Source: Breznakiella homolactica
GTDB lineage: Bacteria; Spirochaetota; Spirochaetia; Treponematales; Breznakiellaceae
Assembly (NCBI RefSeq): GCF_016616095.2
Contig: NZ_CP067089.2
Location: 1,364,001 to 1,428,000 of the forward strand
Direction: 5' to 3'
DNA: 64,000 nt
Shown: in pieces, positions 44,722 to 52,605 of the stretch
Layout: each line of letters opens with the position of its first letter
Position numbering within the stretch: position 1 is the stretch's first letter
The notes under the pieces: generated by a model
Databases searched by the model: none
The model's input: only the letters and a program-made list of their open reading frames with translations
Told to the model about the DNA's origin: nothing
Made by a program: the position numbers and the translations under genes

Positions 44722-44904
44722 AGAGACTGACAACCTGGAAAGCACCCGTGTTTTACCGGGTCCGCGGGTCCTGCCGGAAAAAAAACGGTGTTGGCTCCTC
44801 GTCGGCCTGCGGCCTCGAAAGTCGCTCAGCACCGTTTTTTTCCGGCACCCGGCGTTACCATTACGGCCGGGTGCATTCCGGTTTAGGCGCGGTTGTCACA
44901 GAAT
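44722..44904. repeat. Large imperfect palindrome A with conserved core
   Basis: The tight part has left arm 44766-44790 (GGGTCCTGCCGG, A8, CGGTG) and right arm 44830-44850 (CACCG, T7, CCGGCACCC). Complementarity continues, with gaps, out to GACAACC (44729-44735) and GGTTGTC (44891-44897), so the right arm reaches the end of the PfkB gene. The centre holds GGCTCC and a 27-nt core (44801-44827) containing a GGCC-TGC-GGCC mini-hairpin and TCGAAAGTCGCTC. The same 27 nt occur at 63420-63446 within a palindrome with different arms. Confidence 0.75.
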
Positions 44905-45810
44905 AGATCCGGGCTTCAGCTGAGCCGCGTTGAGGCGGCCGCACTCAATTCCTTTCTGAATTGCCCCGGAAAGGTCTTCCCCGTCTTCCAGGGCCGCGGC
45001 CAGCCCCGCGGTAAAGGCATCCCCGGATCCGGTAGAATTAAGCGGAACCAGGGGTTCAAATTCGAATTCCGAAAAAGAATTTCCCTCCGCGGCCCACACG
45101 GCACCCGGTCCCCGGGTAAGAACGACCCGGCATCCGAAATCGGCGCAGAGTTCCAGCATTTTTTCCGCGATTCTGGATTTACCGTCTCCGCCGATGGTCT
45201 CCGGAGCTATACCGGGGAAAAAGGTCGCCAAAAACTCAGAAAGGTTCGGCTTAATTATATCGGGGCGGAACCGGAGACTTCCGGTAAGATCCGGCCCCCG
45301 GATATCAAGGATGACCCGGAGACCCGCCGCTTTGGCCCGGCGGACCATACCGGGTATGAGTTCTCCGTCAAACCCGGCGGCTTTCGTTCCGGAGATGATA
45401 ACCGTTTTAACCAGGGGAAGCAGTTTCTCAAACGCCCCGGCGATGAGTTTCCCCGTTTCCGGATGGACCGGCAGGGATTCCTCCACCAGTTCCGTTACCG
45501 TCGCATCCGTATCGTCGATCACGGTACAGCAGAACCGGATAGGACTGCGGCTTTCTTCCCAGCGAATATCGAGGCCTTCTTCCCGGCACATGGAAAGAAA
45601 CAGGGAACAAAGCGGCCCCCCAAGCTGCGTAAGATGGACGGCCCCCCGGCCGAGCTGGGTCAATACCCGGGCAACGTTTACGCCTTTTCCCGAGACGTCA
45701 AACCGGTGCCTGTCCGTCCGGTTTACGCTGTTTTTAACGCAGGCGGCAAAACGCAGGGTTTTCTGAAAGGTCGGATTCAAACAAACCGTAAGAAACGACA
45801 ATGATGCCAT
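44896..45810 (-). CDS. PfkB-family sugar kinase (1-phosphofructokinase/tagatose-6-phosphate kinase type)
   Basis: The 304-residue protein opens with LTVCLNPTFQKTLRF, followed by SGKGVNVARVLTQLG, and ends with the PfkB signature STGSGDAFTAGLAAAL containing the catalytic Asp. The FruK/LacC subgroup phosphorylates fructose 1-phosphate or tagatose 6-phosphate. No fructose PTS gene is adjacent. I start it at 45810, with AAGGA 8 nt upstream. The usual GAGD is GSGD here, a minor variant. Confidence 0.88.
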   Translation of the reverse strand: MASLSFLTVCLNPTFQKTLRFAACVKNSVNRTDRHRFDVSGKGVNVARVLTQLGRGAVHLTQLGGPLCSLFLSMCREEGLDIRWEESRSPIRFCCTVIDDTDATVTELVEESLPVHPETGKLIAGAFEKLLPLVKTVIISGTKAAGFDGELIPGMVRRAKAAGLRVILDIRGPDLTGSLRFRPDIIKPNLSEFLATFFPGIAPETIGGDGKSRIAEKMLELCADFGCRVVLTRGPGAVWAAEGNSFSEFEFEPLVPLNSTGSGDAFTAGLAAALEDGEDLSGAIQKGIECGRLNAAQLKPGSIL

Positions 45811-45895
45811 AGGAAACATCCTTATTTTTCGGTATTATGGGTTATACTTTACAGTAAGATCAACCGTGGTACAATGTAACATACAGGAGCAGCCA

Positions 45896-46387
45896 ATGGC
45901 AGAAACGGTATATCAGAGGCCGAGCTGGGATGAATATTTTATGGAAGTCTGCGACGCTATCGCAAAACGGGCTACCTGCGACCGAGGCCGGTCCGGCTGC
46001 GTTATAGCAAAGGACAACCAGCTTTTGGTTACCGGATATGTGGGGGCGCCTTCGGGCCTGCCCCATTGTGATGAAGCGGGCCACCAGCTGAAGCAGATGG
46101 TTCACGAAGACGGTACCATAACCACCCATTGCGTCAGAACCGTCCACGCGGAGCAGAACGCCATCTGCCAGGCGGCGAAACGGGGCATTGCCATCGGCGG
46201 CGCTACCCTGTACTGCAGGATGACTCCCTGCAGAACCTGCGCCATGCTGATTATTAACTGCGGGATTGTCCGGGTTGTATGCCAGCGTCGGTACCACGAC
46301 GCCGGGGATTCCGAAGCAATGTTCAAAATGGCCGGGATTTCACTGGAATATATTTCCCAGGAAATTCAGGAATACGACCGTCAATAG
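45896..46387 (+). CDS. dCMP/cytidine-type deaminase
   Basis: The 163-residue protein is of the ComEB/dCMP deaminase type: RPSWDEYFMEVCDAIAKRATC at the start, catalytic zinc motif HAEQNAICQA (His, Glu) and PCRTCAM (two Cys). It converts dCMP to dUMP for thymidylate synthesis. Start at 45896 with AGGAG 6 nt upstream. The chemoreceptor gene follows 7 nt after the stop. Confidence 0.93.
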   Translation: MAETVYQRPSWDEYFMEVCDAIAKRATCDRGRSGCVIAKDNQLLVTGYVGAPSGLPHCDEAGHQLKQMVHEDGTITTHCVRTVHAEQNAICQAAKRGIAIGGATLYCRMTPCRTCAMLIINCGIVRVVCQRRYHDAGDSEAMFKMAGISLEYISQEIQEYDRQ

Positions 46388-46394
46388 GCTGCCT

Positions 46395-48128
46395 ATGAAA
46401 ATAACGAAAAAAACAGCCCTCGGAATAGGAATAACCGCGGCCGCCGCTGCGGTACTGGTAATAAACATGCTGATCCAGTCCGGCACCGTCGCCGGATATC
46501 CGATGGAAGAACCGGTCCTGCGGGCGGTCCAGGGTATCATCATCCGCGGCGGATTGGTAAACCTTGTTCTGGTGCTTGGGGGAATCGTGTATTTCATCCT
46601 GGCCGCCGCATCAAACACACGGAAAGCCGACACTGTAAAAAAACTTGCCCGGAGACTTTCGGCGGGCAGCTTCAATGAACCCATAGTAATGGATGAAAAA
46701 GAGCATGATCCGGTTATTTCGGATCTCAGCACTGCCCTCAGCCGTTACGCGGAACTGTCCGGTACGGCGGACCGTTTTGCGGCGGAAATGCGGGAACTGC
46801 AGACAATTTTAAAGGATGAAAATTCCGAGCGTACCGCCGCGGCAGCGGCGATCAGCCAAAACATTGCCCTAACCACGGAGCGGTTTTCCGAGCTTGATAC
46901 AATTATTACCCAGACCGAGGAATCCCTGGGGGCCATAAAAAACCATCTTGAACTTTTCCGGGACAAAACCGGCAGACAGTCCTCCGCCATGGAATACGCC
47001 GGGAACGCCCTAGAGGAAACCTGCTCCGGAGCGGATACGATCGCGCTCCGGCTTGGCCGGAACGCCCAAAAAGCGGAAGAACTGGAACAGGGTATCCTCG
47101 CGGGGGAAGAACAAGTCCAGAATGCCAACGATATATTAAAAAGCATTTCCAAGGATGTTGAAAAAATCACCGAAATAACCGAAATCATCAACCAGATTTC
47201 AGAACAGACAAATATTCTGTCCATGAACGCCGCCATCGAAAGCGCCCACGCGGGGGCGGCCGGAGCGGGATTCGCGGTGGTAGCCGATGAAATCCGGAAA
47301 CTGGCGGATTCAACCCGGGAAAACGCCCAGCGGATCCATGAGGAAGTTACCGCGCTTACAAAAAAAATCAAGGAAGCCATGGCGTCGAGCGACGATTCCT
47401 TCCGGTCATTCAGCTCAATTACCGGGGAAGTCCGGCAGTTTACCAAAGAGGTGTATGATCTCAGCGCCCTCGCCCTGGAAAACAAGGAAAAAAACAGGCA
47501 GATCGACACCTCAGTCAGTGATTCCCTGGAGATCGCCCGCTCCATACGGGACGGGACAGCGGAAATTCTCATTCATTACCAGACATTTCACAGTTCTATA
47601 GAACAGGTCCGGCAGCTTTCCCAAGGAACCAGAAACGGTATCCGGGAAATTCAGTCGGGGACCCTTGAAATTCTTGAAAAAACGGAAGGACTGGAACAAA
47701 AAGCCGCGGAAAGCCTGGGCCGCACGGAAAAAATAAAGACAGACTCCCGCAACCGGCCCGGTACAGCGGAAAAAACGGCGGCCCCGCCCTCCGGCGGCAG
47801 CCGGATCCCGCCGGCAGCCGCCGGAGTCCCTGCCCGGGAACCGGAATCCGCGCCCCGGAGAAAAACCGAACTCTTTACCCTGCGCGCCCCAACCGAGGAA
47901 GAACGGGCAGCCGGCAAGGCGCCGGAAGATGTGGTTATTCCCGCTGCACAGCCTCTCCGGGAAAGCGCAGCCGCCGCTGCATCCAGCCAAAAAACGCCGG
48001 CTTCGGCGGAGCCTACACCGGCAGCAGACAGGTCCGCGCAAAGCCGCGAAGAAGTCCCAGAGGATGATGACATCTATTACGATGAACGGGGGGTGGCGGT
48101 CAAGCGTCCGCCGATTACGATTCCGTAA
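46395..48128 (+). CDS. Methyl-accepting chemotaxis protein without a sensor domain
   Basis: The 577-residue protein has two membrane helices (about 8-28 and 50-72) separated by only about 22 residues, so no periplasmic ligand domain fits. A short HAMP-like stretch (ARRLSAGSFNEPIV) is followed by the signalling coiled coil with tip QISEQTNILSMNAAIESAHA and VVADEIRKLADSTRENA. The C-terminal 130 residues are Pro/Ala/Glu-rich and disordered, ending DDIYYDERGVAVKRPPITIP. It may sense membrane state or an internal signal. Start 46395 chosen over the upstream open frame. Confidence 0.9.
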   Translation: MKITKKTALGIGITAAAAAVLVINMLIQSGTVAGYPMEEPVLRAVQGIIIRGGLVNLVLVLGGIVYFILAAASNTRKADTVKKLARRLSAGSFNEPIVMDEKEHDPVISDLSTALSRYAELSGTADRFAAEMRELQTILKDENSERTAAAAAISQNIALTTERFSELDTIITQTEESLGAIKNHLELFRDKTGRQSSAMEYAGNALEETCSGADTIALRLGRNAQKAEELEQGILAGEEQVQNANDILKSISKDVEKITEITEIINQISEQTNILSMNAAIESAHAGAAGAGFAVVADEIRKLADSTRENAQRIHEEVTALTKKIKEAMASSDDSFRSFSSITGEVRQFTKEVYDLSALALENKEKNRQIDTSVSDSLEIARSIRDGTAEILIHYQTFHSSIEQVRQLSQGTRNGIREIQSGTLEILEKTEGLEQKAAESLGRTEKIKTDSRNRPGTAEKTAAPPSGGSRIPPAAAGVPAREPESAPRRKTELFTLRAPTEEERAAGKAPEDVVIPAAQPLRESAAAAASSQKTPASAEPTPAADRSAQSREEVPEDDDIYYDERGVAVKRPPITIP

Positions 48129-48134
48129 TCCCTA

Positions 48135-49130
48135 TTATTCCGCGGCTATGCGGTATTTTAAATAGAGACCTTCAAGGGTATTTTTCGGTCCCGGCGATTT
48201 CGTATGAGCCCTGAAATACGCGGAATCCCTCCGGTCAACGTAAAAGTCGTATATTCCCCGGGGATCGTTTTTCTTAACCATGGTAAATGAAGGATTTCGG
48301 CCGAGGTAAGACCGGACTTCCTCATGGTCCACGGCGTTGACCTTGAACCGTTTAAGCCGGGTCCGCACTTCCTGAATTTCCTCATAGGAAAGCCCAAAGA
48401 GAAATTCCTCCAGGGCCCACCGGGTTTCGTCCCGGGAAATTCCATCCAGAATAAAAGACTGCCAGTCCTCATCCAGGTCGATTGAAACCCGGACCAGCTC
48501 GCTGGAACCATCCATGGTACCGAAACACGGCGGCGCCCCATGGCGGGCGGCCCACAGCGCCTGAAGGGAGGGAATATGGTGGATGGACCGGGGGTCGGTC
48601 CCGCTGTCCCAGAGGGATATGAGATCCTCCGCGAGGACATCTTTTTTTTCATCATTAAAATCAGGGTCGTCCAGGCAGGAAATATACACATCCTCAGCAA
48701 TAAGAGTGCAGATTATTGAAAAAATCGTCCGTCCCAGGGGTTTCCGGAATTCCGGTTTTTCCGTGGTAAGCATCAGGAGCAGGGAAAAAGCATGGGTCTT
48801 GGCCACCAGGAACCCCCGGGTGGCGACAATCCTTGTGGGAGTATGGAGCAGTCTCGCCGAAGGGGAAAAATTCCCCAGGGAAGCAATGATCCCGCCCTTT
48901 ACCCGTAAGCCCCCCCTGAGTTCCTGGGATTTTCTCACCGAAGGAAAACAGGAAATTGCCGCCCCGAAATTTCTGAGGCAGGAAAGCCGCTCCTCGGCCA
49001 GGGACGCTTCATCCGGCGAGTGTTCCCGCAGATAGGCCATTACCCTGCTAATCAAATCTTCCTCAACGGTGTCCAAAATAACCATGGGAGTTGTATTTTC
49101 TTTCTGATACAGCAATTGACCGGAACCCAT
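48135..49130 (-). CDS. Cytoplasmic protein of unknown function
   Basis: The 331-residue protein has no signal or membrane segment. It shows a central region VATRGFLVAKTHAFSLLLML and a C-terminal Glu/Arg-rich part (WALEEFLFGLSYEEIQEVRTRLKRF, DPRGIYDFYVDRRD). No family is recognised. It is convergent with the chemoreceptor gene (6-nt gap). No clear ribosome site is seen; an alternative start is at 49085. Confidence 0.7.
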   Translation of the reverse strand: MGSGQLLYQKENTTPMVILDTVEEDLISRVMAYLREHSPDEASLAEERLSCLRNFGAAISCFPSVRKSQELRGGLRVKGGIIASLGNFSPSARLLHTPTRIVATRGFLVAKTHAFSLLLMLTTEKPEFRKPLGRTIFSIICTLIAEDVYISCLDDPDFNDEKKDVLAEDLISLWDSGTDPRSIHHIPSLQALWAARHGAPPCFGTMDGSSELVRVSIDLDEDWQSFILDGISRDETRWALEEFLFGLSYEEIQEVRTRLKRFKVNAVDHEEVRSYLGRNPSFTMVKKNDPRGIYDFYVDRRDSAYFRAHTKSPGPKNTLEGLYLKYRIAAE

Positions 49131-49186
49131 ATATCAAAAGTATCTCAGGAACGGTTATATTTCAACTCCCCGGCTCCCGGTTTCGT

Positions 49187-49222
49187 AAAAAAATAAGGGC
49201 CCGGAATGGAATATCCGGGCCC
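49187..49222 (-). terminator. Intrinsic terminator of the flavoprotein gene
   Basis: On the minus strand GGGCCCGGA-TATTCCAT-TCCGGGCCC is followed by TTATTTTTTT, 39 nt after the stop codon. Confidence 0.88.
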
Positions 49223-49261
49223 CGAAAGAACAGAATTACGGTTTTTTACATACCGGAAACG

Positions 49262-51217
49262 TTATTTCCCCTGGGAAACATTGACCCCGGCAATCCTTCC
49301 GTAGGTAAGAGCGTCGGGAACCGCGTTGGCGCCGATACGGTTGCCGCCGTGTATGCCGCCGGTTACTTCGCCGGCCGCGTACAGCCCGGGAATGATGGTA
49401 CCGTCGGCTTTGAGCACATGGGTATCCGTGTCGATCTGGACGCCGCCCATGGTGTGGTGTACCGCGGGCTGCCGGGGAATCGCGTAATAGGGACCGCCGG
49501 CGGTGAGAAGGATATTATCGGCGAAGGAATTCCGCCCGAATTCCGGGTCCACGTTGGTCCGGCTTGCCTGGTTGAATTTTTCCACACTGGACGCCAGCGC
49601 CTGCGGAGGAACGCCGATTTTGCGGGCCAGTTCCTCGATGGTATCGGCTTTAAAGACCTTGCCCTGGGCAATGAGGTCGTCCACATGCTGACCGAACTTG
49701 TTGACCCCCTGGGCGTCAAGGTAATTGTTCTTCTCATTGGTGATGAGGTAGAACATAGAACCGGGCTGCTCCAGGGCGGCCTTAACCAGGTTGTCCCGGC
49801 GTTCCAGTTCATTGACGAAACGGACGCCGTTCTTATTAATGAACATCGCCGTCGCCTGTCCGACGTATCCGCTGGCGGCACCGGTCTGGGGATCACAGGT
49901 CGGAAGCAGCTGGATAAGGTTCATGTCAATGACGTTGGCGCCGATATTCTGGGCCATCACAATGCCGTCGCCGGTAATGGCGGGACTGTTGCTCGTTTTG
50001 ATGCTGGCATCCAAGGTCGCCCACTGGGTATTGTATTTTTCCCGCATTTCCACATTGGCGCCGAACCCGCCGCTGGCAAGAATAACGCCCTTGTTTGCCG
50101 TAAACTCATAGGGAGTACCGTCCGCTCCGGTGGCTTTGACACCCACAACCCGGTTACCCTTCATGATAAATTCATCGGCCTTTACTTCCCTGAGGATCTC
50201 CACGGGGTAGTTGTTGGCGTTGATAACCTTGCTGTAGATCTCGATAAAACCAATGCCGCTCTTGTAATCCCGGGCTTCATGGGACCGGGGCCACAGGGCG
50301 CCGACATAGGTCAGGGTGAAGTCCTTCCACACAAGGCCCATGTCCGCGAGCTGGTTCATGGTGACCGGCGATTCCTCGGCCAGTTTATAGATCAGCTCAA
50401 GGTTCCCCAGATAATCCCCGGCGTCATAGGTCTGGAGGGCATGAAGTTCTTCGGAATCAAAGAGATATGTTTCGCCCGACGCCAGATAGGCGTCAAAATC
50501 GGCTTTGAGAATATCCCGGAGCTGCGTGTGCAGCGGGTTCAAAGTCGGTTTCGCCAGCAGGTCCTGGACGGATTTAATCTGGGCGGCGGTGATTTTCTGA
50601 AGGTGCTCGCGGTCAAGATCCACCGCGTTGTACCCGCCGCCGGCGAGGATAGTATTGCCCCCGAGGATGGCGGTTTTTTCAATAACAATTACCGAAGCTC
50701 CGTTTTCAGCGGCGGCCACCGCTGCGGACATACCCGCGCCGCCGCCGCCGATGATGATAACATCGGCTTTTTCAGCAACCAGTTTCTTTGCCGCGGCTTT
50801 CTTCCCGCCGGGAACCTTAAGGGCGGCGATATCGGCGCCGGCCTGGGTCAGGCAGTCTTCCACCGCCGCCATGATGGCGTTGCTGGTCATGGTCGCGCCG
50901 GCGATGCCGTCCACCGCAAGGGTCTGACCGTCTACGATCGCCGCGGGAATCCGTTCAATGGCGGGATCGGAAATCCCGGGGGTTTCACTGTGTTTTACCA
51001 CGGCAATTGACTGGATAGCATTGCCGCTTACGGTAACTTCCACGGTTACATCACCGTTCATACCCGCCGCTTTCGCGGTGTACGTACCGGGATTGTAGGT
51101 CACCGAAGACTTGGTGCTGGTACAGGCAACCATGGCGCCTGCCAGACAGAGACTTAACAGCACGGATGCAAAAAAAAGTAATCCTCTGCGCTTCACTGTT
51201 TTTTTTCCTTTCTTCAA
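49262..51217 (-). CDS. FMN-binding/FAD fumarate-reductase-type flavoprotein lipoprotein (UrdA-like)
   Basis: The 651-residue protein has a lipoprotein signal (LCLAGAMVACTS, Cys about residue 32) and an FMN-binding domain (about 45-130) with the flavinylation motif DGIAGATMTSNAI, where Thr would carry covalent FMN. An FAD domain follows (ADVIIIGGGGAGMSAAVA at about 150, C-terminal GLYAAGEVTGGIHGGNRIGA). Such extracytoplasmic reductases reduce fumarate, urocanate or other enoates. No heme domain and no ApbE flavin transferase are in the window. The actual acceptor is unknown. It is divergent from ssrA. Confidence 0.93.
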   Translation of the reverse strand: MKKGKKTVKRRGLLFFASVLLSLCLAGAMVACTSTKSSVTYNPGTYTAKAAGMNGDVTVEVTVSGNAIQSIAVVKHSETPGISDPAIERIPAAIVDGQTLAVDGIAGATMTSNAIMAAVEDCLTQAGADIAALKVPGGKKAAAKKLVAEKADVIIIGGGGAGMSAAVAAAENGASVIVIEKTAILGGNTILAGGGYNAVDLDREHLQKITAAQIKSVQDLLAKPTLNPLHTQLRDILKADFDAYLASGETYLFDSEELHALQTYDAGDYLGNLELIYKLAEESPVTMNQLADMGLVWKDFTLTYVGALWPRSHEARDYKSGIGFIEIYSKVINANNYPVEILREVKADEFIMKGNRVVGVKATGADGTPYEFTANKGVILASGGFGANVEMREKYNTQWATLDASIKTSNSPAITGDGIVMAQNIGANVIDMNLIQLLPTCDPQTGAASGYVGQATAMFINKNGVRFVNELERRDNLVKAALEQPGSMFYLITNEKNNYLDAQGVNKFGQHVDDLIAQGKVFKADTIEELARKIGVPPQALASSVEKFNQASRTNVDPEFGRNSFADNILLTAGGPYYAIPRQPAVHHTMGGVQIDTDTHVLKADGTIIPGLYAAGEVTGGIHGGNRIGANAVPDALTYGRIAGVNVSQGK

Positions 51218-51329
51218 AGAATTAATAATTTTTATAGAAAAAATTATGCTGATAAGCTACCAGTGTATACAATGATTGTCAATATGAATAAATTTTTATT
51301 TATTAAAACAGCGATACGGCGCAGGTCTA

Positions 51330-51359
51330 TTGACCGGACCGCGGTATATTCCGTATATT
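51330..51359 (+). promoter_or_regulatory. Promoter of ssrA
   Basis: TTGACC (51330-51335), spacer 18 bp, TATATT (51354-51359), followed by the 5' end of tmRNA at 51374. An alternative -10, TAGAAT, begins at 51359. Confidence 0.6.
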
Positions 51360-51373
51360 AGAATACTGTATCC

Positions 51374-51720
51374 GGGGGTGCACCGGTTTCGACTGGTACG
51401 GTTCGGGATGCAGGCTGCAGGTGGAGTGCCGACCTCCTAACATTCGGCAAAAATTTAACTGCCGACAACGACAGTTACGCTCTCGCTGCATAAACAGCGG
51501 AACGCGGGAACCGGCTCCGCCGCCTTGAGGAACCGAATTCCCGTCGCAATCGAGGCTGGTCAAGCTCCGGGTCCGGACGGGGTGCGATGAGATTTTCCCG
51601 GAATACGGAAACACCGCGTGCCGTGTAGCCAAGCGTTTCCCGACAATCTGATACACGACTAAACCTGTAGATGCCTGTATTCCGCGTATTAGGACGCGGG
51701 TTCGATTCCCGCCACCTCCA
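51374..51720 (+). ncRNA. ssrA: Transfer-messenger RNA (tmRNA)
   Basis: The 5' end GGGGGTGCACCGGTTTCGACTGG and the 3' T-arm GCGGGTTCGATTCCCGC plus CACCTCC-A fold into the tRNA-like domain; the acceptor pairs GGGGGTG (51374-51380) with CACCTCC (51713-51719). The reading frame GCC GAC AAC ... GCA TAA (51461-51493) encodes the tag ADNDSYALAA. The preceding AAAAATTTAACT corresponds to the resume-codon determinant. CCA is not encoded. It rescues stalled ribosomes with SmpB. Confidence 0.97.
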
Positions 51721-51773
51721 AAAAAGTGTTTATTCCCGGATAAGCGGGGATCGAACACTTTTTTGCGGCCCCG
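51702..51773 (+). repeat. Repeat copy 1: tmRNA 3' end plus terminator
   Basis: These 72 nt recur exactly at 51880-51951. They cover the end of the T-arm and acceptor strand of tmRNA and the following hairpin AAAAAAGTGTT...AACACTTTTTT (51720-51764) with nested TCCCG-GATAAG-CGGGGA, which is the ssrA terminator and is symmetrical on both strands. Confidence 0.95.
51720..51764. terminator. ssrA intrinsic terminator
   Basis: A6GTGTT and AACACT6 pair across a loop containing a second stem; the T-run completes the terminator on the plus strand and its mirror could act on the minus strand. Confidence 0.9.
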
Positions 51774-51879
51774 GAAAGCCGAGATATCGCAGGCTTGACG
51801 GGGTCAGCAGCCATGGATGGATGCTGAGCAAAAAAGACGGCCTGGAGACGGGCCGGCAGGAGGCCGGACCGGCGCAAGG

Positions 51880-51951
51880 TCGATTCCCGCCACCTCCAAA
51901 AAAGTGTTTATTCCCGGATAAGCGGGGATCGAACACTTTTTTGCGGCCCCG
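51880..51951 (+). repeat. Repeat copy 2 of tmRNA 3' end plus terminator
   Basis: It is identical to 51702-51773 at an offset of 178 bp. Upstream the similarity decays: GGACCGGCGCAAGGTC replaces the tmRNA GGACGCGGGTTC, so only a degraded T-arm remains. It is not a functional tmRNA. Confidence 0.95.
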
Positions 51952-51990
51952 AAGATGCGAAAACATCGGAGGGGTAAATCCGCAGGCTGC

Positions 51991-52022
51991 GGACCGGCGC
52001 GCGGTTGATCCCCGCCGCTTTC
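51991..52022 (+). repeat. Degenerate third copy of the tmRNA 3' end
   Basis: GGACCGGCGC is shared exactly with the segment before copy 2 (51866-51875), then GCGGTTGATCCCCGCCGCTTTCA matches GGTCGATTCCCGCCACCTCCA with several changes. The offset to copy 2 is 125 bp. It ends 17 nt before the next gene. Confidence 0.6.
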
Positions 52023-52038
52023 AGGAAAAACAAGAACC

Positions 52039-52605
52039 ATGAAAATAGCCATTCTCGGTTTCAGCGGCAGCGGAAAATCAACCCTCGCCAAACATCTGGG
52101 ATTGTCCCTTGGGATTCCTGTCCTGTATCTCGATACCGTTCAATTCGGACCGGGCTGGGCAGAACGGGACAGAACCAAAGCGCTTGGCATAGTCGCCGGT
52201 TTTATGCTCGGGGACAGCTGGATTATCGAGGGAAATTACGTTTCGTTTTTTCAAAATGAACGGCTGGAACAGGCGGACTTCATTATTTATTTGGATTTCT
52301 CACGGCTGGCCTGTCTGCGGCGGGCCGTCAGACGGTTTTTTCAATATCGGAATAAAACCCGCGAAAGTATGGCGGCCGGATGCAGGGAAAAGTTTGATCC
52401 GGAATTCGCCTGGTGGATTCTGTACAAGGGAAGAACCCCAAAGAAAAGGGCGTATTACGCAAAGGTTCTGGAAAAGTATAAAGATAAAGCTATTGTTATC
52501 AGAAATCAGAAACAGCTCGATCGTATTATGCGCAGCGGCATAGGGTTTTCGGATCTTGGACAGTTTGTCCCGGGCGCTACTGGTACTGCTTCGATATTTC
52601 CTTAA
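52039..52605 (+). CDS. P-loop kinase-like protein (FlaR/DNA-topology-modulation type)
   Basis: The 188-residue protein has Walker A GFSGSGKST at residue 7, LGIPVLYLDTVQFGPGW, WIIEGNY and a lid region RRAVRRFFQYRNKTRESMAAGC, as in adenylate-kinase-related proteins annotated FlaR. Its substrate is unknown. The 3' end overlaps the convergent HD-GYP gene by 29 nt, so the last ten or so residues (PGATGTASIFP) are probably not conserved. Confidence 0.85.
   Translation: MKIAILGFSGSGKSTLAKHLGLSLGIPVLYLDTVQFGPGWAERDRTKALGIVAGFMLGDSWIIEGNYVSFFQNERLEQADFIIYLDFSRLACLRRAVRRFFQYRNKTRESMAAGCREKFDPEFAWWILYKGRTPKKRAYYAKVLEKYKDKAIVIRNQKQLDRIMRSGIGFSDLGQFVPGATGTASIFP

Noticed and set aside
44722..44904. Element A as a plain intrinsic terminator for the PfkB and MATE genes
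   Set aside because: The T7 run is inside the stem rather than after it, and the shared core with element B is unexplained by termination. Some terminating effect is still possible.
44893..45804. 303-codon plus-strand frame
   Set aside because: Antisense to the PfkB kinase.
49091..51010. 639-codon open frame on the plus strand
   Set aside because: It is antisense to the FMN/FAD flavoprotein, whose domains are certain. Long open antisense frames arise from the G/C-rich codon positions here, and the translation has no recognisable domain.
51327..52091. Minus-strand frames around ssrA (GGGGNRTRV-like peptides)
   Set aside because: They translate the complement of tmRNA and its repeated terminator. 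Such spurious proteins are typical of RNA gene loci.
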